This document shows, in pieces, positions 44,234 to 53,591 of a stretch of DNA of 64,000 bases. The DNA is taken from the NCBI GenBank assembly GCA_030427485.1, contig JAUICG010000015.1:1-64000 (forward strand), given 5' to 3'. Position 1 is the stretch's first letter. Each line of letters begins with the position of its first letter. The translations under genes were made by a program, and so were the position numbers. Origin of the DNA: Gammaproteobacteria bacterium. Its GTDB lineage: Bacteria; Pseudomonadota; Gammaproteobacteria; Pseudomonadales; Halieaceae. The notes under the pieces were generated by a model. The model was not told the origin of the DNA, did not search any database, and saw only the letters and a program-made list of their open reading frames with translations.

Positions 44234-46630
44234 TCAGTTGAAGTTGACGATGAAATCGATGCCGTAGCTGCGCTCCTCGACGAAGTTACTGCCGACCATT
44301 GCGCCGAAGTTCACCGCGAACGTCATATTGTCGTCGTCAGCCAGGTTGCGGCCCCACAGCGAGACCTCACCCGTCCAGTCGTCCGCGATCCTGATGTCCT
44401 TCAGGGAAACCCGTGCATTCCACATCCACGCCGAGGGCGTGAACTCCGCCACGCCGAACGGAGTCTGGGCAGCTTTCGCGGAGTTCGGCTCAAGGCGGAT
44501 ATCGTCGTGCCAGATGCCTGTGACCCCGGCCGTCAGATACGCGTCGTCGAACAACGGCGCGGTAGTGTAATTCGCCGAAATATTGCCGCTCCACTCGGGC
44601 GCCAGCGTGGGTTCGAGGCTGGAGCCGGGGTACGCATTGGGTCCGGCGGCACCATTGATCACGTCATAAAGCTCGGTCGTGCTGGAAAACTTCACGTCCT
44701 GGTAGCCCAGCGTGGCGCCCAGCACCAGGCCATCGGTCGGCAGCGCGGAAACCTCGAGTTCGACACCGCGTGCCGAGAGGTCTCCCGAATCGATGATCAG
44801 CGTGCCGATAGTGTCGGCGCCAGGAACGTTGACACCGGCCTGGGAGCCCTGCAGGCTCTGGTAGTCCACATCAAACAACGCGATGTTGGTGCGCAGCCGC
44901 TTGTCCAGGAAATCAGTTTTTGCACCGATTTCCCATGACTTGGCTTCTTCGGGATCGAACGTGAACGCGGCGACGGTGCCACCGGACACATAGGCGGTGG
45001 AGTACTTGAGGTACAGCATCATGTCATCGGAGTGCGTGTAGCTGACGCCGGCGAGGTAGCTCACCTTGTCATCGCTGTAGTCGAAATCGGAGTCGCGGGT
45101 TACTTCACCACCCAGGGTGCTGAAAATACCGCCCGATTTATCGTCGTCGGTGTAGCGCAGTCCGCCCAGCAGGTCGATGCTGTCGGTCAGGTGGAACTCC
45201 ATTTGCGAATACACGGCCCAGGATGTCGCCTTGTTGTCGGTCACATACCGGGTGAATGACGGGACGACATAGCCCGGAAAGCCGGCAAACTGAAACGTAT
45301 TGCCGTCCACATCATCCTTTGAATCATAGTACAGGGCGCCAGCGGTAAGATTCATCAGGTCACTGGAGTAGTTCAGTTGCAGCTCATTACTCCACTGCTT
45401 GCTGTTGAAAGCGGTATAGGAACACACATAGCAGAACGGATCATCGGCTTCGAAGGGGCCAAACAGCGGCGGTCCTGGCGGAATGGCGGACCCCACCGCC
45501 CCCCATACCCAGCCGCTGGTGCCGGAGATATCGGCGGGAAGCAACTCCTGCGTCGATTTGCGGTAGGCGAGGATGTTCTTCAGGTTGAGGCTGTCGTTGA
45601 TTTCCCAGTCAACCGTCAGGTTGTGGCCGTAAATTTCCTGGTCCCGCGAGCCGGTCCACGCGTTGTTCACCTTGTTGGGGCGCTTCGTGCTTTCGCCGCC
45701 CACCAGGTCGGCATTGGCCGACGTCAGGATGTTGATCAACTGATCAAATCCGGGCTGGTCCAGGCAGGTGGGGCAGAACCCGCTGACGATCGCTGTGCCC
45801 TGCGGCGAGCCCTTGTCCGTGCCATAGTCGAACTTGTACGAGGCGGCGACGGAATCCAGGTCCATCATCGCGGCGAGGAAAAAGCTCTCGTTGTCGATCT
45901 CGCCGAGGGTGTCGGGAGAGTCCTCGAAACCGCGACCCCATGCGGACCTGTCCCAGGTGGTGTTCTTGCCGAGGTTGTCGATGTCGCCGTCCTGTTTTTC
46001 GGTCAGGTAGGTGACATAGCCGCTGAAGGGTCCCCAGGTTGGCGTGTCGATCGTCGTCTGGCTCTGCAGGTAATCGCGGTTGCCAATACCCACCTGCTGC
46101 CGGAAACCCAGTTCGCCGGCCGGGTCGCGCGTCACGACGCTGATCGCACCGCCGGTCGCGTTGCGTCCGAACAGCGTTCCCTGCGGCCCGCGCAACACTT
46201 CCAGGCGCTGGATATCCGGCAGCGTGAAGATACCGCCGCGTGGCGAGCCGAGGTATACGCCGTCCAGGTAGATCGATATCTGCTTGTCCGAGCCGGGCAC
46301 GATCCCGTAGCTCGTAATACCGCGCATATTGAAGGCCGGCAGGTTGGTGCCGCCCACTGCCGGCCGCACCGTCAGGTTCGGCGCCAGGCCGGAGAGGTCG
46401 TTCACGTCGACGACGGTATTGACCTCGAGTGTCTCCTGGGTGAGCGCCGTCACCGCGACCGGTACATCCTGCAGACTCTGCTCGCGTTTCTGCGCGGTGA
46501 CGATGACCTCCTCCAGCGCGGCGGTGGGCTGCACAGCCTGGGCGGAGAATGCGAGGCTGCAGGACGCCAAAACTGCGGCGCACGACAGCTTGCGCAGCGC
46601 GGCGGTGTGCTTGGGATTTTCAATGGTCAT
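44234..46630 (-). CDS. TonB-dependent outer-membrane receptor
   Basis: 798 aa from ATG 46630 (GGAG six bases upstream); a longer frame to 46744 lacks a signal peptide in front. Signal peptide includes KLSCAAVLASCSLAFSAQA; plug motifs ALEEVIVTAQKREQSLQDVP, FNMRGITSYG, ISIYLDGVYLG and VLRGPQGTLFGRNATGGAI. It ends YGIDFIVNFN. Same strand and close to the Rieske/ferredoxin/KstD-like genes, so a likely importer of their substrate. A 364-base gap upstream separates it from the LysR gene. Confidence 0.92.
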   Translation of the reverse strand: MTIENPKHTAALRKLSCAAVLASCSLAFSAQAVQPTAALEEVIVTAQKREQSLQDVPVAVTALTQETLEVNTVVDVNDLSGLAPNLTVRPAVGGTNLPAFNMRGITSYGIVPGSDKQISIYLDGVYLGSPRGGIFTLPDIQRLEVLRGPQGTLFGRNATGGAISVVTRDPAGELGFRQQVGIGNRDYLQSQTTIDTPTWGPFSGYVTYLTEKQDGDIDNLGKNTTWDRSAWGRGFEDSPDTLGEIDNESFFLAAMMDLDSVAASYKFDYGTDKGSPQGTAIVSGFCPTCLDQPGFDQLINILTSANADLVGGESTKRPNKVNNAWTGSRDQEIYGHNLTVDWEINDSLNLKNILAYRKSTQELLPADISGTSGWVWGAVGSAIPPGPPLFGPFEADDPFCYVCSYTAFNSKQWSNELQLNYSSDLMNLTAGALYYDSKDDVDGNTFQFAGFPGYVVPSFTRYVTDNKATSWAVYSQMEFHLTDSIDLLGGLRYTDDDKSGGIFSTLGGEVTRDSDFDYSDDKVSYLAGVSYTHSDDMMLYLKYSTAYVSGGTVAAFTFDPEEAKSWEIGAKTDFLDKRLRTNIALFDVDYQSLQGSQAGVNVPGADTIGTLIIDSGDLSARGVELEVSALPTDGLVLGATLGYQDVKFSSTTELYDVINGAAGPNAYPGSSLEPTLAPEWSGNISANYTTAPLFDDAYLTAGVTGIWHDDIRLEPNSAKAAQTPFGVAEFTPSAWMWNARVSLKDIRIADDWTGEVSLWGRNLADDDNMTFAVNFGAMVGSNFVEERSYGIDFIVNFN

Positions 46631-46994
46631 GTCATTCTCCGACTGGACGCAAGCTGCGTGGCCAATGTCCCCGACCCCGCAACGCGTGGCGTCAAAGCGC
46701 TCACGGCCGGGCACAGAAACACATGTTATCGTTATTGCAAACACCTCACTGACCGCCGGCTAATAGCTGACCGAATGTCAATTTTCATCAGATTAACCGA
46801 AGCGACCCTTATTGGCAATGCGCCAGCGGCTAAATTTCAACTGCAATCGCCTGGACACGTCCTCGCCCGCAACAGGCCTGTGTATGCCAACGATCTGTCA
46901 GCGCAGGCGGTTCTCCCCAGTTCCCGCAGGGTAAGGCGGGTACTGGACAAAGCGCAACAAACCGGCGGCTGCAGTTTGCTAAATTGAATTTGAG
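46631..46994. other. 364-base noncoding region upstream of TonB receptor
   Basis: Probable control region of the TonB receptor. I see no ORF with coding character in it. An inverted repeat TGAC-N5-GTCA lies at 46768-46780 and the segment around 46720-46800 is AT-rich. No convincing -35/-10 pair is visible. Confidence 0.4.
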
Positions 46995-47882
46995 TTATTT
47001 ATTGTCAGCGGACGCCGGCGCCAGGTAATCGCGGACATAGCGCCGCACATGTTCGGCGGCGGGTGAGAGCGCGTAGCCCAGGCGATGCACGAGGCAGATC
47101 TCTGTCTGCGATGTCGCATCGCGGTCCACGACATTGAGAATAGCCATGCGGCCGCAGGCCAACTGCTCCTCGACCATGCGCGGCGAGGTGAGCCAGACCC
47201 CGTCGCTGCGCTGGACGATATCGCGCAATACGTCGTAGTTATCGCACACCAGTTCGCCCCCCACGGAGAGCGTGGCCGGCAGTTCCAGACCCGACAACAT
47301 CGGGTACGCGTGCAATTCCCGCGCCTTTACAACCTGCCGTTTCGCCAGCGGGTGGTCGCCGCGCACGACCATCGCAATAGGCAGCGCGACCAGCGGCTCT
47401 ATTTCGAATCTCGCCGTCTGCGGCAGTTGCTCACGGCCGCAGATAAACAGTTCGATGCGATGGTTCAACAACTCGTGCAGGAGGTCCGGCGCGGGCTTGA
47501 TCACCGCGCGCAGGTGCAGGCCGGGGCGCCGCTGGAAAAATTCGAGCGCCATGTCACCCAACAGCAGGCTGCCGACCATCGGCCCGAGCCCGAGACTGAT
47601 TCTGCCGACATCGCCGCGGCCGACATGCTCGAGGTTGTGGTCCAGGCGATCCGCGTGCTGCAGCAGTTGCTCGATCTCTTCCACCACCAGCGCGCCGACC
47701 GTAGTAACCACTGCGCCGCCGCGGCCTCGGTCGAACACCTTGACGCCGAGTTCGCGCTCCATTGCAGCCACATTGCGGCTGAGCGCAGGCTGTGTGATAT
47801 GCAGTTGCTGCGCGGCGCGGGAAAAACTACCGGCCCGCGCCACGGCGACCAACTGCTCCATCTTGCGAAGATCGTACTTCAT
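46995..47882 (-). CDS. LysR-family transcriptional regulator
   Basis: 295 aa from ATG 47882, with a G-rich ribosome site four bases upstream; the frame extends to 47924 but lacks family sequence. N-terminal winged helix-turn-helix (about residues 18-40: GSFSRAAQQLHITQPALSR), then linker helix and periplasmic-binding-like effector domain. LysR regulators typically activate the divergent gene with a co-inducer. Here the divergent gene encodes an arylsulfatase, and a T-N11-A box lies between them. It may also control the TonB receptor operon downstream. Confidence 0.92.
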   Translation of the reverse strand: MKYDLRKMEQLVAVARAGSFSRAAQQLHITQPALSRNVAAMERELGVKVFDRGRGGAVVTTVGALVVEEIEQLLQHADRLDHNLEHVGRGDVGRISLGLGPMVGSLLLGDMALEFFQRRPGLHLRAVIKPAPDLLHELLNHRIELFICGREQLPQTARFEIEPLVALPIAMVVRGDHPLAKRQVVKARELHAYPMLSGLELPATLSVGGELVCDNYDVLRDIVQRSDGVWLTSPRMVEEQLACGRMAILNVVDRDATSQTEICLVHRLGYALSPAAEHVRRYVRDYLAPASADNK

Positions 47883-47907
47883 GAATCCCCCCTTGGCGGC
47901 AACATTT

Positions 47908-47926
47908 CCATGCCAAATAAGCATGG
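47908..47926. promoter_or_regulatory. LysR-type T-N11-A binding box
   Basis: CCATGC-N7-GCATGG dyad with AT-rich centre (CAAATAA); it contains TGC-N7-GCA, the classic T-N11-A pattern. It lies 26 bases upstream of the LysR ATG and about 98 bases upstream of the arylsulfatase start, the usual position for an autoregulatory recognition site. Likely bound by the adjacent regulator. Confidence 0.6.
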
Positions 47927-48023
47927 TTCATTGACTATATCGGCATTTTATTTTATGGAAAACCCGGTGCACAGTGGCGGCTGTCTTACTACCACACCCT
48001 TTTAACAGATGGAGGACCCCGCC

Positions 48024-50495
48024 GTGTCGCCAGCCGTCGATCACCCCGCTGCCTGTTTTTCGCGCCGTATCCCCGCCCTGCTCGGCCGCGTCGCCGCGAT
48101 GCTGGCAGTCTTCGCCCAGTGCACGCACCTCGCCGCGGCCCCCGAGCCACCGGCGAGAACCGCGCTCCCGGCCGTCCCTGCCGCGTTCGAGGGTGAGTTG
48201 ACACCGACGGAGGACGGCTCCACGCCTTACGTGCCGGTGCGACTGCAGGCCCCCGAGGGCGCGCCGAACGTGATTCTCGTGCTCACCGACGATGTCGGCT
48301 TCGCCGCCGCGAGCACCTTTGGCGGCCCGGTGCCCACCCCCAACCTCGACACACTCGCGGAGCGCGGTCTGCGCTACAACCAGTTCCACACAACGGGCAT
48401 CTGCTCACCGACACGGGCGGCGCTGCTCACCGGGCGCAACCACCACGCAGTGGGTGTCGGCATGCTGGCCGACCTCGGCTCGCCCTACCCGGGCTACACC
48501 TCGCGCATACCACACAGCGCCGCCACCATCGCGCGCATCCTGCGTGACAATGGCTACAACACGGCGATGTTCGGTAAGGACCACAACGTGCCCAGCGCCG
48601 ACCGCTCGCCCGCCGGCCCCTTTGAGCAGTGGCCGACGGCGCGCGGCTTCGAGCACTTCTACGGATTCGTCGCCGGCGACACCAACCAGTGGAATCCCGC
48701 GCTGTTCGACGGTATCACGCCAGTGGATGGCCGCGGCCGGCCGGATAACTACATCCTCGACCGCGACCTGATCGACAATGCAATCGCCTGGCTGCACAAC
48801 CAGCAGGGCGCCGCGCCCGGCAAACCCTTCTTTATGTACTATGCGCCGGGCAGCGCCCACGCGCCGCTGCAGGCGCCAGCCGAGTGGATCGCCCGCTTCC
48901 GCGGCCAGTTCGACGATGGCTGGGATGTGGAACGCGAGCGCATCCTCGCGCGCCAGGTCGCGATGGGCATCGTCCCCGAGGGCACCCGGCTGGCGCCGCG
49001 CCCCAAGGAGATAGCGGCGTGGGACAGCCTCAGCGCTGACGAAAAAATCGTGTACGCCCGCTACATGGAGGTGTTTGCCGGCATGCTGGCCTTCCAGGAC
49101 GCGCAGTTCGGGCGCCTGATGCGGGAACTGGAACGCATGGGCATCGCCGACAATACGCTGGTGATGTTCATCGAGGGCGACAACGGCGGCAGCGGCGAGG
49201 GCGGCAATCACGGCACACTGAACGAACTCGCTCACCTGTCCAGCGTGGACGGTGAGTTCAAGGTCGAGACATCGTGGCTGGCACAGCATCTCGACATCCT
49301 CGGCGGGAGGGACACCTATCTCGGCTTCCCGGTCGGCTGGGCATTCGCCACCACCACGCCCTTCCCGTGGGTGAAGCAGATCGCCTCCCATCTCGGCGGC
49401 GTGCGCAACGGGCTGGTGGTGTCCTGGCCGGACGGCATCGCGCCGCGCGGCGAAGTGCGCAGCCAGTACCACCACGTGATCGATATCCTGCCGACAGTGC
49501 TGGACGCAACCGGCATCCCCGCGCCGGCTACCGTCGACGGCGTAGCCCAGCAACAGCTGGACGGCGCCAGTATGGCCTACAGCTTCGGCGATGGCGACGC
49601 GCCATCGCCGCGGCATACCCAGTACTACGAGATCCTGGCCAACCGCGGCATCTACCACGACGGCTGGCTGGCGAACACGACGCCGCGCAACATGCCCTGG
49701 GATATCGCCCAGGTGCGCGAGGGCAGCAATACCGGCACCTACGAATGGGAGTTGTACAACATCGCCGAAGACTTCAGCCAGACCAACAACCTCGCCGCGG
49801 CGGAACCGCAGCGCCTCGCGCAGATGCAACAGCGATTTGACGAGGAGGCGCGCAAGTACCAGGTGTACCCGATCCACGACACCGGCGGCATGGAGCGGGC
49901 GCAGAAGATGATGAAAGTGCCCGGCGCGAACTTCGAGTTCACGATGAAGAAATCGCTGTGGGGGCCGGATATCCATCTCTCGATGTTCGCCGCGCCGCCG
50001 ATTTTCATGATGCCGTTCAGCGTCGAGGCCCAGATCACCGTGCCCGAGGGCGGCGCGGATGGCGTGATGCTAGCGGCCGGCAGCTTCTTCGGCGGCTGGA
50101 GTTTCTACCTCGAGGACGGCGTGCCGGCGGCCACCGCCGCGGTTTCACCACTGCCCGGCGGCAGTTCCACGATCCTCGCCGACCGCGAACTGCCTGCCGG
50201 TGCGCACACCGTCGGCTATGAATTCAACACCGAGGGCCGCGGCGGCGAACTGCGCATCACCGTCGATGGCGAGGAATGGGCTCGCGGCACAGTGACGCAG
50301 CGACCCAGAATAATGGCCGGCGGCGGCGAGACCGTGGACACCGGGCGCGACAGCAACACGCCGGTGACCCGCGCCTACGGCGACGAGGGGCTCTTCACCG
50401 GCGAAATCCACCGTATCGACATTGCGGCATCGCCGGTGAAGTACCTGTGGAACAGCGTGGTCGACAAGGTGAAATCAGGGCTCGGGCTGGAGTAA
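48024..50495 (+). CDS. Type I (formylglycine) arylsulfatase, large AtsA-like
   Basis: 823 aa from GTG 48024, with GGAGG eight bases upstream; the ATG at 48009 is inside the pre-SD region. An N-terminal hydrophobic segment suggests export. Metal-site Asp pair in VLTDDVGF and the sulfatase signature CSPTR with Cys127 as the formylglycine precursor (CSPTRAALLTGRN). The length and HTTGICSPT style resemble the mycobacterial AtsA group (about 780 aa). It hydrolyses a sulfate ester of unknown alcohol and needs a maturation enzyme not present here. Divergent from LysR. Confidence 0.92.
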   Translation: MSPAVDHPAACFSRRIPALLGRVAAMLAVFAQCTHLAAAPEPPARTALPAVPAAFEGELTPTEDGSTPYVPVRLQAPEGAPNVILVLTDDVGFAAASTFGGPVPTPNLDTLAERGLRYNQFHTTGICSPTRAALLTGRNHHAVGVGMLADLGSPYPGYTSRIPHSAATIARILRDNGYNTAMFGKDHNVPSADRSPAGPFEQWPTARGFEHFYGFVAGDTNQWNPALFDGITPVDGRGRPDNYILDRDLIDNAIAWLHNQQGAAPGKPFFMYYAPGSAHAPLQAPAEWIARFRGQFDDGWDVERERILARQVAMGIVPEGTRLAPRPKEIAAWDSLSADEKIVYARYMEVFAGMLAFQDAQFGRLMRELERMGIADNTLVMFIEGDNGGSGEGGNHGTLNELAHLSSVDGEFKVETSWLAQHLDILGGRDTYLGFPVGWAFATTTPFPWVKQIASHLGGVRNGLVVSWPDGIAPRGEVRSQYHHVIDILPTVLDATGIPAPATVDGVAQQQLDGASMAYSFGDGDAPSPRHTQYYEILANRGIYHDGWLANTTPRNMPWDIAQVREGSNTGTYEWELYNIAEDFSQTNNLAAAEPQRLAQMQQRFDEEARKYQVYPIHDTGGMERAQKMMKVPGANFEFTMKKSLWGPDIHLSMFAAPPIFMMPFSVEAQITVPEGGADGVMLAAGSFFGGWSFYLEDGVPAATAAVSPLPGGSSTILADRELPAGAHTVGYEFNTEGRGGELRITVDGEEWARGTVTQRPRIMAGGGETVDTGRDSNTPVTRAYGDEGLFTGEIHRIDIAASPVKYLWNSVVDKVKSGLGLE

Positions 50496-50592
50496 TCGCC
50501 GTAAGGGTACAGCTTGCTGGATCGCCATTTCACCTGGATGAAAAGATTCAGGTAGACTGCAAACCCCACAACGACAAGTAACAGAGGCGAAC

Positions 50593-51264
50593 ATGGCAAC
50601 CATCCGCATAAGCACTGACGACAATTTCCAGATGACTGCCTACGAAGCCAGGCCCGAGGGCCCGTGCCGCGGCGCGGTGGTCGTGGTGCAGGAGATCTTC
50701 GGCGTGAACTCCCACATCCGCGCGGTCGCCGACGGCTACGCCGCCGCGGGCTTCTACGCGCTGGCGCCCGCGCTGTTCGATCGGGCCGAATCCGGCATCG
50801 AACTGGGCTACGAGCAGGACGACATGACGCGCGGTGTCGACCTGGCGTTCAACCAGTTACAGATGCCGCGGACGCTGGGCGATCTCGCCGCGGCGGTCGA
50901 TCACGCAGCCTCGTTCGGCAAAGTGGGCATGGTCGGATACTGTTTCGGTGGCTTGCTGACCTGGCTCAGCGCCTGCCAGAATCCGGCGTTATCCGCCGCC
51001 TCCGCCTACTACGGCGGCGGCGTGCCCGGCATGGCGGAGATGTCGCCGCAGTGCCCGATCATCCTGCACTTCGGTGAGCAGGACGCGCACATCCCGATGG
51101 ACTCGGTAAAAGATTTCATGGCCCGGCATCCGGAGTTGGCGGTCTACATCTACGACGCCGACCACGGGTTCAACTGCGAGCAGCGCGCGAGTTTCGACGA
51201 ACAGGCCGCCGCGCTGGCGAAACAACGCACGCTGGCATTTTTCGCGGAGCATCTGGACAAATGA
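50593..51264 (+). CDS. Dienelactone hydrolase family protein
   Basis: 223 aa; GAGG five bases upstream of the ATG. The alpha/beta-hydrolase triad is visible as Cys117 in GYCFGG, Asp164 in GEQDAH and His191 in DADHGF. Glu34 (VQEIFG) matches the residue that activates the Cys in dienelactone hydrolase. It hydrolyses a lactone or ester. It lies 97 bases after the arylsulfatase and could act on a lactone intermediate, although its substrate is not shown by context. Confidence 0.9.
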   Translation: MATIRISTDDNFQMTAYEARPEGPCRGAVVVVQEIFGVNSHIRAVADGYAAAGFYALAPALFDRAESGIELGYEQDDMTRGVDLAFNQLQMPRTLGDLAAAVDHAASFGKVGMVGYCFGGLLTWLSACQNPALSAASAYYGGGVPGMAEMSPQCPIILHFGEQDAHIPMDSVKDFMARHPELAVYIYDADHGFNCEQRASFDEQAAALAKQRTLAFFAEHLDK

Positions 51265-51300
51265 ACAGGTAGGCATCCCGCTCACGCGCTGGCGGCAGGT

Positions 51301-52068
51301 TCAGGGCAGGTAGCGATCCCACATGTAGGGTACGATCGCATGGAACGGCGCGGCGAACAGCGGCAGCACGCCGGTATCCTTCCAGCGCCGTTCCAGCACC
51401 GGGCGCAGCCGCACAGCGGTGGCAACCGGATCCTCGTCCAGGAAGCAGTACGCGAGCTGTTGCCCGTCCCCCGCACTCGAAAACGCCGTGGCGACGGAAG
51501 CGGCGGACCAAACACCCGCCACGCCGGGCACTTCGCATAATGCGTCTGTGGGGGCGCGGCCACTCTCGATGAGCAGGTACACTCCCTGCACCGGCAGCCA
51601 TGGCAACACATCCCCGCCTAAACGCGCGCGTGCAGCCGCCCGCCTGGACTCTACCCGGTACACGCCGCGCTGCACCGGCGGCAGTATGAACGGCGCACGT
51701 CCGGCATTGCGCAGCGCGACTGACAGCGCGTTGAAATCCGCCAGGCCGTCCTCGCGCCGAAAAAAATAGGTCATCACGTGGTCAACGTCATCGAGTTCCG
51801 CGCTGCCGGCGGCTCGCACCGCCCGGCACGCGGGTGTGGACACCACCCGCAGCGACGTCGCAAGCGCGGCCAGCCGCTGCTGCTCAGGCCGGTGATCGAG
51901 CGTGTGCCAGCACAGGTAATCGGCATCCTCCCCGCCCGGATGCCTGCGCGCCATCGACAGGAAGAGCGTCGAGACCCCGCCACTGCCGGTGGCCAGTATC
52001 GCCGGCACCTGGTCGCTTGGCATCCCCGGCAGATCGCCGTGCGCGGCATCGTTCCCATCCGCTGCCAT
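51301..52068 (-). CDS. Conserved protein, possibly EthD-like tandem domain, unknown function
   Basis: 255 aa. ATG 52068 shares its A with the stop of the upstream epimerase gene (TGATG), indicating translational coupling; a TTG at 52071 is also in frame. I do not recognise a named family. The pattern of two similar halves (YLCWHTLDHRPEQQRLAAL with ACRAVRAA, later GVYLLIES and VPGVAGVW) suggests a tandem dimeric alpha-beta barrel of EthD type. No membrane helices. A role in the same step as the epimerase is inferred. Confidence 0.72.
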   Translation of the reverse strand: MAADGNDAAHGDLPGMPSDQVPAILATGSGGVSTLFLSMARRHPGGEDADYLCWHTLDHRPEQQRLAALATSLRVVSTPACRAVRAAGSAELDDVDHVMTYFFRREDGLADFNALSVALRNAGRAPFILPPVQRGVYRVESRRAAARARLGGDVLPWLPVQGVYLLIESGRAPTDALCEVPGVAGVWSAASVATAFSSAGDGQQLAYCFLDEDPVATAVRLRPVLERRWKDTGVLPLFAAPFHAIVPYMWDRYLP

Positions 52069-52973
52069 CAAACGTCCCTCAGCGTCAGCTCGGGATGGCG
52101 CGCGGCGATCATCCGCCGCATACCCTCACGCCAGGGCACCTGCGTGCGCCCCAGCGTTTCATGCATATGCGTGACGTCCGGCCACAACGGCGTGTGCGCC
52201 TGGGGCGTGTACTCGAAGATTGGCGCTATGCCGACCAACTCTCCCATGTAGTTGCAGTACTCCTCGATACTCACGGTTTCGCTGCCCGCCCAGTTGACCA
52301 GCAGCGGCGGCGAGGCGGCCAGTTCCATCGCACGGATCCCCAGCGCCACGTAGTCGTCCTCGTACACCGGGCAATAGTTGTTCGGCTTGTCCGGGTGCAG
52401 GCGTATCGGACGGCGCGCCAGAATCGCCTCCAGCCGGTCGGCCGGCGCGCCGCCCAGCGGCCCGTACGTGGAGCAGATGCGGATGATCGCGAGCGGGATC
52501 GCAAACTGCCTCGCCACCCATTCGCACACCGCCTCGCCGGCAATCTTGGAAAAGCTGTAATTGGCGCGCAGCGGCACGCCGGGTGGATCGGCCTCGGTCA
52601 GCGGGCGCTGGCCCTGGTACGCGTACACCGAGCCGGTGGAGCAGTAGACAAAGCCCCTGGCGGCGCGGCAGTGGTACAGCAGGTTGCCCGAGTGATGCGC
52701 ATTGGTGGTCACGCATTGCCGCCAGCCGTGCTCGCCGGGATCGACAGCGGCGTGGAAGACGTAACTGAAATCGGCCGGCAGCGCAGAGAAATCCCCGGCG
52801 GCAATATCGAGTGCGACAGGCCTGATGCCCGCGGATTCCAGTGCCGCCTGGGTATCGGGATCGCGCAGCCGCGCCAGGCCCCACACTTCGTTTTCCGCCG
52901 CGAGCGCCCGGGCGATCGGGAATCCGATTTTGCCGGTGGCGCCAGTGACCAGGATCTTCTCGTTGCGCAGCAC
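52068..52973 (-). CDS. NAD-dependent epimerase/dehydratase (extended SDR)
   Basis: 301 aa from a GTG at 52973 with GGAGGAGA just upstream; the frame to 53060 has no matching signal. Rossmann motif VTGATGKIG (residues 9-17), active-site YxxxK as YSFSK, and STGSVYAYQG in the Ser position. Extended SDRs act on nucleotide sugars, but many, including 3-beta-hydroxysteroid dehydrogenase-like ones, act on steroid or acyl substrates. Its gene is coupled to the downstream conserved unknown. Confidence 0.87.
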   Translation of the reverse strand: MLRNEKILVTGATGKIGFPIARALAAENEVWGLARLRDPDTQAALESAGIRPVALDIAAGDFSALPADFSYVFHAAVDPGEHGWRQCVTTNAHHSGNLLYHCRAARGFVYCSTGSVYAYQGQRPLTEADPPGVPLRANYSFSKIAGEAVCEWVARQFAIPLAIIRICSTYGPLGGAPADRLEAILARRPIRLHPDKPNNYCPVYEDDYVALGIRAMELAASPPLLVNWAGSETVSIEEYCNYMGELVGIAPIFEYTPQAHTPLWPDVTHMHETLGRTQVPWREGMRRMIAARHPELTLRDV

Positions 52974-53093
52974 AGCGATTCTCTCCTCCGCGTCCCGATG
53001 CCACCGCCGTACGCTAGCCGGATTGCCACCGGGTGTCCAGTCGTGCGAAATTTCGACCATGTATCAATACGATAGAAATGACGGGGAGTGATC

Positions 53094-53570
53094 ATGACAA
53101 CTGAAGAACTGCTGGCCCGAGAGTGCATCCGCCACACCATGGCCTGTTACACCATGGCGGGCGACCGCCTGCGGGTGGACGAATTCCTCGCGGTGTTCAC
53201 CGACGATGCGGTGCTGGAGTCGCAGGGCGTGGAGGAACGCGACAGCTTTCGCTACCAGGGCATCGAGCAGATCGGCGGCTGGCTTGCGCGCTGGAGTGCG
53301 CGCTCGGACGATGAACAAGCCGCGCCCCACACAGCCACTTTCGTGCGCCATCACCTGTCGAGTTGCAGGATCGAATTCACCGGCGCCGACTCCGCGAAAG
53401 CGCGGACGTACTGGACGGCCTACACTGACATCGGGCCGGATCACTGCGGCTACTACCTCGACGAATTTCGCAAATGCGGTGAACAGTGGCTGATCACCCA
53501 CCGGCGTGTGCGGCTCGACTGGCGCTCGCCAAAGAGTTTGTTTACCAGCGCAGTCGCGCGATCACGATAG
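53094..53570 (+). CDS. SnoaL-like (NTF2-fold) protein
   Basis: 158 aa from ATG 53094; GGGGAG five bases upstream (a GTG at 53088 sits inside that site). The N-terminal LLARECIRHTMACYTMAGDR is the typical first helix and strand of SnoaL-like ring hydroxylase-associated proteins, and VDEFLAVFTDDAVLES is the conserved acidic turn. The final strand reads EQWLITHRRVRLDW. Possible substrate-isomerising or binding role. Convergent with the acyl-CoA synthetase gene (21-base gap) and divergent from the epimerase gene. Confidence 0.78.
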   Translation: MTTEELLARECIRHTMACYTMAGDRLRVDEFLAVFTDDAVLESQGVEERDSFRYQGIEQIGGWLARWSARSDDEQAAPHTATFVRHHLSSCRIEFTGADSAKARTYWTAYTDIGPDHCGYYLDEFRKCGEQWLITHRRVRLDWRSPKSLFTSAVARSR

Positions 53571-53591
53571 GCTTTTGCGCGGCGCGTTGCC

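Noticed and set aside
45377..46987. 536-codon plus-strand frame opposite a TonB receptor and extending into its upstream region
   Set aside because: Sequence is low-complexity Arg/Gly/Ala-rich antisense, and the receptor on the other strand is unmistakable.
48405..49976. 523-codon minus-strand frame inside the arylsulfatase gene
   Set aside because: Antisense shadow of a gene with a clear sulfatase signature; no domain, signal or ribosome site.
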